Shown here piece after piece: positions 1-7,259 of a stretch of 34,924 nt of DNA. Each line of letters begins with the position of its first letter. The stretch's first letter is position 1. This DNA comes from Lentzea albida (GTDB taxonomy: Bacteria; Actinomycetota; Actinomycetes; Mycobacteriales; Pseudonocardiaceae): contig NZ_FOFV01000037.1 in assembly GCF_900111005.1 (NCBI RefSeq), positions 1-34,924 of the forward strand. The letters are read 5' to 3'. Below the pieces are notes generated by a model that did not search any database, had not been told where the DNA came from, and was given only the letters and a program-made list of their open reading frames with translations. Both the position numbers and the translations under genes were made by a program.

Positions 1-282
1 CTGCCGCATGGTGAGTTCATCGAGATCCACCAGCCGCTGGGCCCGGTGGACGACCACGGCCACCCGATCGCGCTGGCGTATCAGGGTGCGTCGGTGCCGA
101 AGAAGATGAACAAGCTCGGCTCGGCCGGTCACCCGGTCGCGGGTAGCACGTGGTCGCCGGACCCGGTCGAGGAGACCGTGGCCCTGCAGAACGCGCGCAA
201 GCACATCCACGCCTCCGAGGGCACCAGCTCACAGGACGAGGCGAGCGAGCTCGCGGGCAGGCCCTCCGACCCGAAGGCCTGA
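1..282 (+). CDS. qcrB: Cytochrome bc1 complex cytochrome b subunit, C-terminal end (partial)
   Basis: The 5' end lies outside the window; 93 codons and the TGA stop remain. The peptide contains GEFIEIHQPLGPVDDHGHP followed by YQGASVPKKMNKLGSAG, which I recognise as the cytosolic tail of actinobacterial QcrB, the cytochrome b subunit of the menaquinol:cytochrome c oxidoreductase that sits in the plasma membrane with QcrA and QcrC. The tail beyond this motif is hydrophilic and rich in S, E and D, as in other long actinobacterial QcrB proteins. None of the haem-binding transmembrane helices are visible here. A strong hairpin follows 12 bases after the stop, so qcrB is probably the last gene of its operon. 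Confidence 0.9.
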   Translation: MPHGEFIEIHQPLGPVDDHGHPIALAYQGASVPKKMNKLGSAGHPVAGSTWSPDPVEETVALQNARKHIHASEGTSSQDEASELAGRPSDPKA

Positions 283-293
283 CCTCCAGCTGA

Positions 294-339
294 ACGACCG
301 AAAGGCCCCCGTGAACTTTCACGGGGGCCTTTCGGTCGT
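294..339. terminator. Bidirectional rho-independent-like terminator
   Basis: Perfect inverted repeat with 22-base arms (ACGACCGAAAGGCCCCCGTG and its partner) around a 2-base centre. It lies between convergent qcrB (+) and the Lrp-like gene (-), so it probably ends transcription from both sides. It has no long T tract, as is usual in high-GC actinomycetes. Confidence 0.9.
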
Positions 340-363
340 GGGAGGCTCTGACTCGCTTGCTTC

Positions 364-651
364 CTACTGGCCGTCGTCCAGGCCGATGGAGAACGCGGCC
401 TCGTCGTCGCGCTTGGAGTAGCTGCGGAACGCGATGTGCGTGTCGGTGTTCAGCACGCCGGCGACCTTGCTGATCTTGCCGGGCACCAGGGCGGCGAGGT
501 CCTCGTGCTTGCTGACCCGCACCAGCGCGATCAGGTCGACGTCACCGGCGCAGGAGTACACCTCGGTGACTCCGTCGATGTCGGCGATCTCCTGCGCCGC
601 CTCGGGAATGCGTTCGGCGGCGGCCTGGATCAGCACGATGGCGGTGACCAC
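364..651 (-). CDS. Lrp/AsnC ligand-binding (RAM) domain protein
   Basis: A 95-residue protein that matches only the effector-binding half of the Lrp/AsnC family: it begins VVTAIVLIQAAAERIPE, followed by the typical VYSCAGDVDLIALVRV strand and a C-terminal strand ending in FRSYSKRD. The N-terminal helix-turn-helix of full-length Lrp (about 60 residues) is absent, so it is more likely an amino-acid-sensing partner or small-molecule binding oligomer than a DNA-binding repressor by itself. The GTG at 651 is chosen because GAGGAGG stands five bases upstream; a longer frame up to 687 has no such site. Stand-alone RAM-domain genes are common next to the cytochrome bc1 genes in actinomycetes. Convergent with qcrB. 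Confidence 0.85.
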   Translation of the reverse strand: MVTAIVLIQAAAERIPEAAQEIADIDGVTEVYSCAGDVDLIALVRVSKHEDLAALVPGKISKVAGVLNTDTHIAFRSYSKRDDEAAFSIGLDDGQ

Positions 652-786
652 GGCGTCCTCCTCGGGTCTTGGGCTCCGGTGTCTCAAGCACCCGTAGTCT
701 GCCCTACCGGCTGATCACGGGCGTGAGGACGTCACCGCTCATGACGCACGGCTGGCGTGCGGCGTTTCGCCGTCGCAGCGCGGTCT

Positions 787-812
787 GCACGACGGACGAC
801 GGGTCGTCGTGC
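787..812. terminator. Possible terminator hairpin downstream of the exonuclease gene
   Basis: Arms GCACGACG and CGTCGTGC with a 10-base loop that can itself pair (GACGAC/GTCGTC). It lies 82 bases past the stop of the minus-strand exonuclease gene, in the 242-base stretch between that gene and the Lrp-like gene. I see no convincing gene in that stretch. Confidence 0.35.
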
Positions 813-893
813 GGACGGGCGCAACGCTCGGCACCTCGGACCCGCACACCGAAAACCCGGACGGCGTGGTCCGCCGCCACGGTCGCTGACAGG

Positions 894-2594
894 TCAGTTC
901 CGGTGGTCGTGGATCGGGCGGGCGCTCGCCGCCTGCTCGGCCCACGGGAGCCAGGCCGCGGCGGCGCCGGCGGGGGACGACCACGGCTCGTCCGCGTAGA
1001 CGAGGCGGGTGCCCGGCTGGTCGAGCCAGCGCAGGACGACACCGGCCTCCTCCGGGGGCGCGCCGCGCAGCGGGCCCGGTGTCGGGACGACCGTCTCGGC
1101 CGAGGCGACCAGCGCGTCGACCACCGGCATCGGGCGGGTGCCGCGGCGGGCCACCCCGGCGGAGGCGAGGCGGCCGTAGCGGACGACCGCGAACTCCCAG
1201 CCGCCCTCGCGGTCCGGTCTGGCGGCCACGAGCTGGGGGAGTGCGGCGAGGGCCGCGAGGCGTTGCGCGCGGTCCAGGGACCTGACCAGGCCCGCCAGGC
1301 GGTCGCGGCGGCGGGCGGCCTCCTCGAAGCGTTCGGCCGAGGCCAGGCCGTTCAGCTGGGTGACGAGGGTGCGCAGCGGGTCGGCGCTGCGGCCGACGAC
1401 AAGGTCGCGCACGGCGATGACGGCGGGGGAGTACTCGTCGACCGTCTGCTTGCCCGCGCAGGGAGCGCGGCAGCGGTCCAGTTCGGCGAGTGCGCACGGG
1501 GAGGCGCGCTGGTTCGTCGCCGGGATCTTGATGGTGCACGAGCGCAGCGGCACGGCGTCCAGCAGGGCCTCGGCGACCGCCTCGGCCGCCTTGCGCGTGC
1601 GGAACGGGCCCAGCGCGCCGTCCCGCGGGACCTTGACCAGGGAGATCCGGGGGAACGGCTCGTCGGTCAGAGTCAGCCACCAGGCGTGGTGCGGGTTCTT
1701 CGAGCGGCGGTTGTAGGCGGGGCGGTGAGCGCGTAAGAGGCGCAGCTCGCGCACTTCCGCCTCCAGCGGGTGGGCGCACTCCACGGCGTCGACGCGGACG
1801 GCGAGCGCGACCATCTCCCGCAGCCTGCGGCGGCCCTCGCTCGCCGTGAAGTACTGGCGGACCCGGCGCCTCAGGTCGGAGGCCGTGCCGACGTAGAGCA
1901 CCTCCTCCTTCGGGCCGCGGAAGAGGTAGACGCCCGGTGTGTTGGGCAGGTGGGCGGCCAGCGAGCGCTTGCGGCGCTGCTCCGGTGTCACCTCCGGCAG
2001 GTACGCGAGCAGCTCCTCCAGCGAGTGCACGCCCACGTTGCCGACACGCTCCAGCAGCGCGTGCAGCACCTCGACCGTCGTGCGGGCGTCGGCCAGGGCG
2101 CGGTGCGTCGGCTTGGTCTCCGTGTGGAAGAGGTCCGAGAGCGCCGACAGGCGGCACGACGGCGCCTCGTCGCGGCTCAGCACCCGCCGGGCGAGCTTCA
2201 CCGTGCACACGACCGACGGCTTCGGCCAGCGGTAGCCGTGGCGTTCGCAGGCGGCCTTCATGAAGCCGACGTCGAAGCCCGAGTTGTGCGCGACCAGCAC
2301 CGCCCCCGCCGCGAACTCGAGGAACGCGGGCAGCACCGTCTTCATGGTCGGCGCGCCCGTCACCATCAGCTGCGTGATCCCGGTCAGCTGCGCGACCATC
2401 GGCGGGATGCCGCGCTCCGGGTCCACGAGCGTGGCGAACTCGCCGAGCACCTGGCCCCCGCGCACCTTCACCGCGCCGATCTCGGTGACGGCGTCCTCCT
2501 CGTTGCTGCCGCCCGTGGTCTCGAGGTCGAAGACGACGAACGTCGTGTCGCGCAGCGGCGTCCCGAGCTCGTCGAAGGACAGTTGTCCGGTCAC
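894..2594 (-). CDS. DEDDh 3'-5' exonuclease fused to a UvrC-like GIY-YIG domain
   Basis: A 566-residue two-part nuclease, counterpart of mycobacterial Rv2191. The N-terminal domain (about 15-190) is a DnaQ/proofreading-type exonuclease: FDLETTG gives D23 and E25, HNSGFD gives D108, and HRALADAR gives H164 and D169. Residues about 205-300 carry a GIY-YIG fold with PGVYLF and LYVGTASDLRRR, as in UvrC and Cho; the rest resembles the UvrC segment after that domain. This suggests a role in DNA repair, incising and trimming damaged strands; the substrate is inferred. Start: GTG at 2594, reading VTGQLSFDELG, because a TAACGT -10 box ends seven bases upstream (leaderless). The open frame continues to 2840 but that part lacks family similarity. 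Confidence 0.88.
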   Translation of the reverse strand: MTGQLSFDELGTPLRDTTFVVFDLETTGGSNEEDAVTEIGAVKVRGGQVLGEFATLVDPERGIPPMVAQLTGITQLMVTGAPTMKTVLPAFLEFAAGAVLVAHNSGFDVGFMKAACERHGYRWPKPSVVCTVKLARRVLSRDEAPSCRLSALSDLFHTETKPTHRALADARTTVEVLHALLERVGNVGVHSLEELLAYLPEVTPEQRRKRSLAAHLPNTPGVYLFRGPKEEVLYVGTASDLRRRVRQYFTASEGRRRLREMVALAVRVDAVECAHPLEAEVRELRLLRAHRPAYNRRSKNPHHAWWLTLTDEPFPRISLVKVPRDGALGPFRTRKAAEAVAEALLDAVPLRSCTIKIPATNQRASPCALAELDRCRAPCAGKQTVDEYSPAVIAVRDLVVGRSADPLRTLVTQLNGLASAERFEEAARRRDRLAGLVRSLDRAQRLAALAALPQLVAARPDREGGWEFAVVRYGRLASAGVARRGTRPMPVVDALVASAETVVPTPGPLRGAPPEEAGVVLRWLDQPGTRLVYADEPWSSPAGAAAAWLPWAEQAASARPIHDHRN

Positions 2595-2601
2595 GCGGCT
2601 G

Positions 2602-2607
2602 ACGTTA
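2602..2607 (-). promoter_or_regulatory. -10 box, leaderless promoter of the exonuclease gene
   Basis: TAACGT on the minus strand, seven bases before the GTG at 2594. This spacing puts the transcript start at or next to the start codon. Confidence 0.55.
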
Positions 2608-2752
2608 GCGACGGGGTCTGACAATTTTCGCCGGCGATCTTCGGGAGTGCCCTGACCTGCGGTTGCTCCATTGGAGTGGAGTTCAGGTGATCTTTTCCAG
2701 ATCGTTGTTGCCGCCGCGGACACGTCCGTGCGCCGCTCGAGTGCGGGGGCTC

Positions 2753-2758
2753 TAGCCT
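2753..2758 (+). promoter_or_regulatory. -10 box, leaderless promoter of the NYN gene
   Basis: TAGCCT followed six bases later by the GTG at 2765. It argues for that GTG over the in-frame GTG at 2759. Confidence 0.55.
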
Positions 2759-2764
2759 GTGGGG

Positions 2765-4132
2765 GTGTCCGAACCGGTGCCCGAGCACGAGATCGACCAG
2801 CCTGCCGCGGAGGCGGGTGAGTCCGCAGGGGAATTCGCAAACGAGTCCACTGTGGACTGGTCGGCGCTGCCGGAACCGTTGCGGGTGAGGCTCGCGGAGC
2901 TGGGTGCGGACGCGCTGGGCGAGATGGCGAAGGTCGACGTGCCGCAGCACCTGCGCCCCGTCGCGAAGTTCGCCCCGACGAAACGTGCCCGGCTCGGTGG
3001 CTCGCAGGTCGTGGCGGGGCTGCGGGACTCGGCGAACTTCCGCACCGCCGTGGTCGAGTGGCTGCGCAAGAACAGGCCGTCGACGCTCGAGGTGACCTCG
3101 CCGGACCCGGTGACGGCGGCCGCCGCGGCGGTGCTGACCGGCGACGACGTGGCGCCGCACTACGTGGAGCTGGTGTCGCGGCGGGTCGGCGACGCGACGC
3201 TGCGGGCCGAGAGGGACGCGGCCGTCGTGCGCGCCGAACGGCTCGAAGGCGAGCTGGAACGGCTGCGGGCCGAACGCGCTCAGCTCGACGGCGCCGCCGA
3301 ACGCGTCCGCGCGGAGGCCGAGGTCGAGCTGGAACGCCTCCGCAAGCGGTTGCGCGAGCAGGGCGTGAAGCTGCGCGAGGCCAAGGACGCCGCCGAGGCC
3401 GCCGCCGCCGAGGTCGGCAAGATCCAGGAACGCACCGACGACGAGGTCAAGCGCCTGTCCGCCGAGCGGGACCGGGAACGCGAACGCGCCGAGACCGAGC
3501 GCGGCAAGGCGCAGCGCGCGATCGCCGACGCCGAGGTGGCGCGGCAGTCCGCGCGCGAGGCCCGGCAGGCCGACGAGGTGCGTCTCGCGTTGCTCGTGGA
3601 CACCCTCGACGGCGCCGTCACGGGACTGCGCCGCGAGCTGGCCCTGGGCGGCAGCGGACCGCGTCCCGCCGACCTCGTGCGGGGTGCCAGCGCCTCGCAG
3701 GGGGCCGTCGGCCGGGTCGAGGACCCGGCGGCGCTGGACCGGCTGCTGGCGTTGCCCGCGGTGCACCTGGTGGTGGACGGCTACAACGTCACGAAGACCG
3801 GTTACCCGGAGCTGTCGCTGTCGGATCAACGCGACCGGCTCGTGCACCAGCTGGCGGTGCTGGCCGCGCGCACGGGCGCCGAGGTGACGTTGGTGTTCGA
3901 CGGCGCCGGTGTGGTGGCCGTGCCCGCGGCGGCCCCTCGTGGCGTGCGCGTGCTCTTCAGCGATCCCGGTGTTCTGGCCGATGACGTCATCCGCGCCCTG
4001 GTCACGGCGGAGCCCGAGGGGCGCCCCGTGGTGGTGGTGACGTCCGATCGCGCGGTCGCCGACTCGGTGCGCCGCCGGGGTGCGCACCCCGTGCCGTCCG
4101 CCGTGTTGCTGGCCCGTCTCGGGCGAGTTTGA
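2765..4132 (+). CDS. NYN (YacP-like) domain protein with long coiled coil
   Basis: A 455-residue protein. Residues about 1-125 form a globular N-terminal part. Residues about 130-290 are a charged coiled coil (repeated RAERLEGELERLRAE-like heptads rich in R, E and A). The C-terminal 150 residues are a PIN-like NYN domain of the YacP type: LVVDGYNVTKTG holds the first catalytic Asp, VTLVFDGAGV the second, and DDVIRAL and VVVTSDRAVAD the remaining acidic residues. NYN/YacP proteins are metal-dependent ribonucleases; the coiled coil probably mediates oligomerisation or scaffolding. Starts divergently from the exonuclease gene, which is also a nuclease. Leaderless GTG start chosen from the TAGCCT box. 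Confidence 0.85.
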   Translation: MSEPVPEHEIDQPAAEAGESAGEFANESTVDWSALPEPLRVRLAELGADALGEMAKVDVPQHLRPVAKFAPTKRARLGGSQVVAGLRDSANFRTAVVEWLRKNRPSTLEVTSPDPVTAAAAAVLTGDDVAPHYVELVSRRVGDATLRAERDAAVVRAERLEGELERLRAERAQLDGAAERVRAEAEVELERLRKRLREQGVKLREAKDAAEAAAAEVGKIQERTDDEVKRLSAERDRERERAETERGKAQRAIADAEVARQSAREARQADEVRLALLVDTLDGAVTGLRRELALGGSGPRPADLVRGASASQGAVGRVEDPAALDRLLALPAVHLVVDGYNVTKTGYPELSLSDQRDRLVHQLAVLAARTGAEVTLVFDGAGVVAVPAAAPRGVRVLFSDPGVLADDVIRALVTAEPEGRPVVVVTSDRAVADSVRRRGAHPVPSAVLLARLGRV

Positions 4133-4197
4133 TCACCCGGTAGCCTGACGCCGTCGATCTTGACGGTCTGGTTCTGGCGAAGGGGATCGGCGACCTC

Positions 4198-5202
4198 ATG
4201 TCGCGCAACTCCACCCGTGTTCTCGTGGTTCTCCTGATGTTGTTGACGGCCGCTCCCGCTGCCTCCTTGGCGGCACAGCCGGCGGATCCCGCGCGCGCGT
4301 ACGCGGACCTGACAGCGCAGGCGACGAAGCTCAACGAGGAGGTCCTGCGCGCGCAGGAGGACCTCGACCAGCGCAGGGCCGAGCTCGACCGCGCGACCGC
4401 GACGGTGGCGGCGGCGCAGCAGGTCGAACGGCAGGCCAAGCGCGACCGCGACGACTTCCAGGGCCAGGTCGACCTCATCGCCCAGGCGTCGTTCGAGGGC
4501 GCCCGGTTCAACCAGCTGTCGGCGCTGCTCGTGGCGGACTCGCAGCAGGACTTCCTGAACCGCCTGGAGATGATGCGGGTCCTGGCCGCGGACAAGGCCG
4601 AGTCGCTCGCCCGCCTGTCCGGCGCGGTGGAGAAGGCCCGCCAGGCGCACCAGGTGGCCGAGAACGCGCGCGCCCGCGCCGCGGAGACCACCGCGGCGGC
4701 CGAGAAGCTGAAGGGCGAGCTGGACGGCCGCAACCAGGCGTTGCAGGCGCAGATCACCGAGGTGCGGACGGCGCTGACGCGGCTGCCCGCCCCCGTCGTG
4801 AACCAGCTGCGCGATCCGGGGGACCGCTCGCCGATCAGCACGCCGTCCGGCGTGGCGGGCACCGCGCTGACGTTCGCGCTGGCGCAGCGCGGCGACGAGT
4901 ACAGGTACGGCGGCACGGGCTTCGACCAGTGGGACTGCGCGGGGCTGACCATGAAGGCGTACGCGGCCGCGGGGATCACGATCCCGCGCACGTCCGGGGG
5001 CCAGGCCGGGGTCGGTCGCGTGGTGTCGCGTGACGACGTCCGCGCGGGTGACCTGATCGTCTACTACGCGAGCAGGTCGCACGTCGCCATGGCCGTCGAC
5101 GGCACGCGGGCGGTGCACGCCTCCACGGAGGGGCAGCCGGTGAAGATCGCGCCCATCGACGCCATCGGGCCCATCGCGGTGATCCGGCGCATCGAGGGCT
5201 AG
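4198..5202 (+). CDS. Secreted NlpC/P60 peptidoglycan endopeptidase (RipC-like)
   Basis: A 334-residue exported cell-wall hydrolase in the position of mycobacterial Rv2190c (RipC). The signal peptide is clear: SRNSTR, a hydrophobic stretch LVVLLMLLTAAPAA, then a cleavage region around SLAAQ. Residues about 35-200 are an Ala/Glu/Arg-rich coiled coil, as in FtsEX-activated hydrolases. The NlpC/P60 domain follows: RYGGTGFDQWDCAGL places the catalytic Cys at 247, RSHVAMAVD gives His295, and VHAST gives His307. The family cuts D-glutamyl-mesodiaminopimelate bonds in stem peptides. A TAGCCT box lies at 4141-4146, so this gene has a leader of about 45 bases, unlike its neighbours. Confidence 0.92.
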   Translation: MSRNSTRVLVVLLMLLTAAPAASLAAQPADPARAYADLTAQATKLNEEVLRAQEDLDQRRAELDRATATVAAAQQVERQAKRDRDDFQGQVDLIAQASFEGARFNQLSALLVADSQQDFLNRLEMMRVLAADKAESLARLSGAVEKARQAHQVAENARARAAETTAAAEKLKGELDGRNQALQAQITEVRTALTRLPAPVVNQLRDPGDRSPISTPSGVAGTALTFALAQRGDEYRYGGTGFDQWDCAGLTMKAYAAAGITIPRTSGGQAGVGRVVSRDDVRAGDLIVYYASRSHVAMAVDGTRAVHASTEGQPVKIAPIDAIGPIAVIRRIEG

Positions 5203-5270
5203 TGGTGTGGCTCTGAACGCTGCCGGTGTACTCGTGGTCAGACGGGTGTGTCGGGGTGCCGCCACGCCAC

Positions 5271-5276
5271 TAACGT
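5271..5276 (+). promoter_or_regulatory. -10 box, leaderless promoter of the zinc peptidase gene
   Basis: TAACGT with the GTG start at 5284 seven bases downstream. Confidence 0.55.
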
Positions 5277-5283
5277 TGCGCCG

Positions 5284-6051
5284 GTGAGGCACCTCCGGAC
5301 GTTGCTGGCGATCACCGTCGCCATGACGTTCCTGCTGGGCGTCACCGTCGCCCTGCGACCGGTCGAGGCGCCGCCGCTCGTGGCGCCCCGGTGCGACGAG
5401 AGCGTGCTGACGACGGCGTCGGGCACGGTGACCAGCAGTTCCTGTGACGGTGAGCTGGCGTCGCGCGTGTCGGGCCTGCTCGACTCCTCCGTCGACGGCG
5501 TCGCCGATGTATTGGATATCAGTTGGGTGAAGCGCGTCGACGTCGTCGTCCCCGCGTCCGACAGCGAACTCGTGTCGCTCGTCGGGCCGGCGTTCGCCGA
5601 CATGGCCGGGGTGGCCATCAGGGACGGCTCCGGGCAGCGCGTCGTCCTCAACCGGGTGCGTGCGGCGGCGTTGTCGGACCTGGAGCTGAAGGTGCTGCTG
5701 CGGCACGAGATCACGCACGTCGCGACGCGCGACCTGACGTCGGACTCGGCCCCGCTCTGGCTGGTGGAGGGGTTCGCCGACTGGGTGGCGTTCCACGGCC
5801 TGGGGTTGTCGCTGCGGCAGGCCGCGCCGCTGCTCACGCCGGAGGTCTCGGCACTGCCGGTCGACTTCGGCGGTGCCGGCCGCGACCTCGCCTACCAGCA
5901 GGCGTACTCGATCATGGTCTACCTGGAGTCGGGGCTGGGGGAGCGTGGCGTCGTGGACTTCTTCCTGCGGTACGCGTCGTCGTCCGCGGTGGATTCCGGC
6001 GTTGTCGACGTGGCGGGCTGGCGCGATTTCCTGAGGAAGAGCATCGGATAG
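5284..6051 (+). CDS. Membrane-anchored zinc metallopeptidase (HEITH, gluzincin type)
   Basis: A 255-residue protein with an N-terminal membrane segment (TLLAITVAMTFLLGVTVAL, about residues 5-23) and no obvious cleavage site, so it is probably anchored with the catalytic part outside. HEITH at 141-145 is the zinc-binding HExxH, and VEGFADW supplies a downstream Glu (E162) as third ligand, the arrangement of gluzincin peptidases of the MA clan. The region TRDLTSDSAPLWLVEG matches the conserved loop before the third ligand. Its substrate is unknown; it lies between a peptidoglycan hydrolase and pimB', so an envelope role is a fair inference. The GTG at 5284 is preferred to the ATG-type start at 5248 because of the TAACGT box. 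Confidence 0.8.
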   Translation: MRHLRTLLAITVAMTFLLGVTVALRPVEAPPLVAPRCDESVLTTASGTVTSSSCDGELASRVSGLLDSSVDGVADVLDISWVKRVDVVVPASDSELVSLVGPAFADMAGVAIRDGSGQRVVLNRVRAAALSDLELKVLLRHEITHVATRDLTSDSAPLWLVEGFADWVAFHGLGLSLRQAAPLLTPEVSALPVDFGGAGRDLAYQQAYSIMVYLESGLGERGVVDFFLRYASSSAVDSGVVDVAGWRDFLRKSIG

Positions 6052-6054
6052 CGT
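6049..6054 (+). promoter_or_regulatory. -10 box, leaderless promoter of pimB'
   Basis: TAGCGT, whose first three bases are the TAG stop of the preceding peptidase gene; seven bases later is the pimB' GTG. Stop codon and promoter share the same bases. Confidence 0.55.
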
Positions 6055-6061
6055 TGGGTTC

Positions 6062-7165
6062 GTGCGCCGAACCTTGCTGGTGACCAACGACTTCCCGCCC
6101 CGCCCCGGTGGCATCCAGTCCTACCTGCACTCCTTGGCGACACGGCTGCCCCAGGACTCGCTCGTCGTGTACGCGCCGAAGTGGAAGGGCTCGGACGAGT
6201 TCGACGCCGAGCAGCCGTTCCCCGTGGTGCGGCACCCCACGTCGCTGATGCTGCCGACGCCGGACGTGCTGTCCCGCGCCCGCGACATCGCCCGCGCCGA
6301 GTCGTGCGAGGCCGCGTGGTTCGGAGCCGCGGCACCGCTCGCGCTGCTGGCGCCGTCGCTCGGGCTCAGCCGCGCGGTGGCGAGCACGCACGGGCACGAG
6401 GTCGGCTGGTCGATGCTGCCGGTCGCACGGCAGGCGTTGCGCGCGATCGGGTCCGGTGTGGACGTCGTGACCTACGTCAGCCGCTACACCCGCTCGCGGT
6501 TCGCCGCGGCGTTCGGCCCGATGGCGGCGCTCGAACACCTGCCGTCCGGAGTGGACACCGAGCAGTACCGTCCGGACCCGGCCGCGCGCGCCGAGATGCG
6601 CCGCCGCTACGGCCTCGGCGACCGGCCGGTGATCGTGTGCGTGTCCCGCCTGGTGCCGCGCAAGGGCCAGGACGTCCTGATCCGCGCCCTGCCGCTGATC
6701 CAGCGGTCGGTGCCGGACGCCGCGCTGCTGATCGTCGGCGGCGGGCCGTACCGGGGGACGCTCGAGAAGCTGGCCGGCGGTTCGCGGGACGTCGTGCTGA
6801 CCGGTTCGGTGCCGTGGGAGGAACTGCCCGCGCACTACAACGCGGGCGACGTCTTCGCGATGCCCTGCCGCACGCGCGGCCGCGGCCTCGACGTCGAAGG
6901 GCTCGGCATCGTCTACCTGGAGGCGTCCGCGACCGGGCTGCCCGTGGTGGCCGGGCGGTCCGGCGGCGCCCCTGAGACCGTGCGGGACGGCATCACCGGC
7001 AACGTCGTCGACGGCCGCGACGTCGAGAACGTCGCCGAGCGCGTCGCGTCGTTGCTCGCCGATCCCGAGATGGCCGCGAAGATGGGACGTGCGGGGCGCG
7101 AGTGGGTCAGCGACCACTGGCGCTGGGACCAGCTGGCGCACCGGCTCGAAGGCCTGATCGGCTGA
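6062..7165 (+). CDS. pimB: GDP-mannose-dependent phosphatidylinositol-mannoside mannosyltransferase PimB'
   Basis: A 367-residue GT-B glycosyltransferase of family GT4. NDFPPRPGGIQSY near the N-terminus is the glycine-rich loop of the acceptor domain; PCRTRGRGLDVEGLGIVY is a signature I recognise from mycobacterial PimB' (Rv2188c). The EX7E nucleotide-sugar motif is E279 and E287. In mycobacteria and corynebacteria this enzyme adds the second mannose to phosphatidylinositol monomannoside on the cytoplasmic face of the membrane, on the way to PIM2, lipomannan and lipoarabinomannan. No transmembrane segment is seen, in keeping with a peripheral membrane enzyme. Its position next to a NlpC/P60 gene and near fadD15 matches the mycobacterial order. 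Leaderless GTG start. Confidence 0.9.
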   Translation: MRRTLLVTNDFPPRPGGIQSYLHSLATRLPQDSLVVYAPKWKGSDEFDAEQPFPVVRHPTSLMLPTPDVLSRARDIARAESCEAAWFGAAAPLALLAPSLGLSRAVASTHGHEVGWSMLPVARQALRAIGSGVDVVTYVSRYTRSRFAAAFGPMAALEHLPSGVDTEQYRPDPAARAEMRRRYGLGDRPVIVCVSRLVPRKGQDVLIRALPLIQRSVPDAALLIVGGGPYRGTLEKLAGGSRDVVLTGSVPWEELPAHYNAGDVFAMPCRTRGRGLDVEGLGIVYLEASATGLPVVAGRSGGAPETVRDGITGNVVDGRDVENVAERVASLLADPEMAAKMGRAGREWVSDHWRWDQLAHRLEGLIG

Positions 7166-7180
7166 TATCCGATATATCGG
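7164..7180 (+). repeat. 17-bp dispersed intergenic element, copy 1
   Basis: GATATCCGATATATCGG, beginning inside the TGA stop of pimB'. It contains the 12-bp palindrome CCGATATATCGG. An exact copy in the opposite orientation lies at 20710-20726 and a diverged one at 32970-32988. AT-rich against a strongly GC-rich background. Confidence 0.75.
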
Positions 7181-7199
7181 CCTGGTCGGCGGACCAGGC
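7180..7199. terminator. Hairpin between convergent pimB' and afsR-like genes
   Basis: Arms GCCTGGTC and GACCAGGC, eight perfect pairs around a GGCG tetraloop, starting 15 bases past the pimB' stop and directly after the 17-bp element. Likely terminator of pimB'. Confidence 0.6.
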
Positions 7200-7259
7200 T
7201 CCCAGGTGGGGCGCTGGTCCATCTCGTCGGTGTCGTCTGCTCGGCACGGGTGGACGGCC

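Noticed and set aside
739..2208. 489-residue open frame opposite the exonuclease
   Set aside because: Composition is R/G/P-rich without domains and it lies within the frame of a well-supported nuclease; it is a GC-bias shadow.
2595..2840. N-terminal extension of the exonuclease to 648 residues
   Set aside because: The extra part is R/P-rich, overlaps the NYN gene start and lacks similarity; the leaderless GTG at 2594 fits better.
3826..6114. 762-residue minus-strand frame across the NlpC/P60 and peptidase genes
   Set aside because: Spans three real plus-strand genes, contains long R/Q/H runs and no motif.
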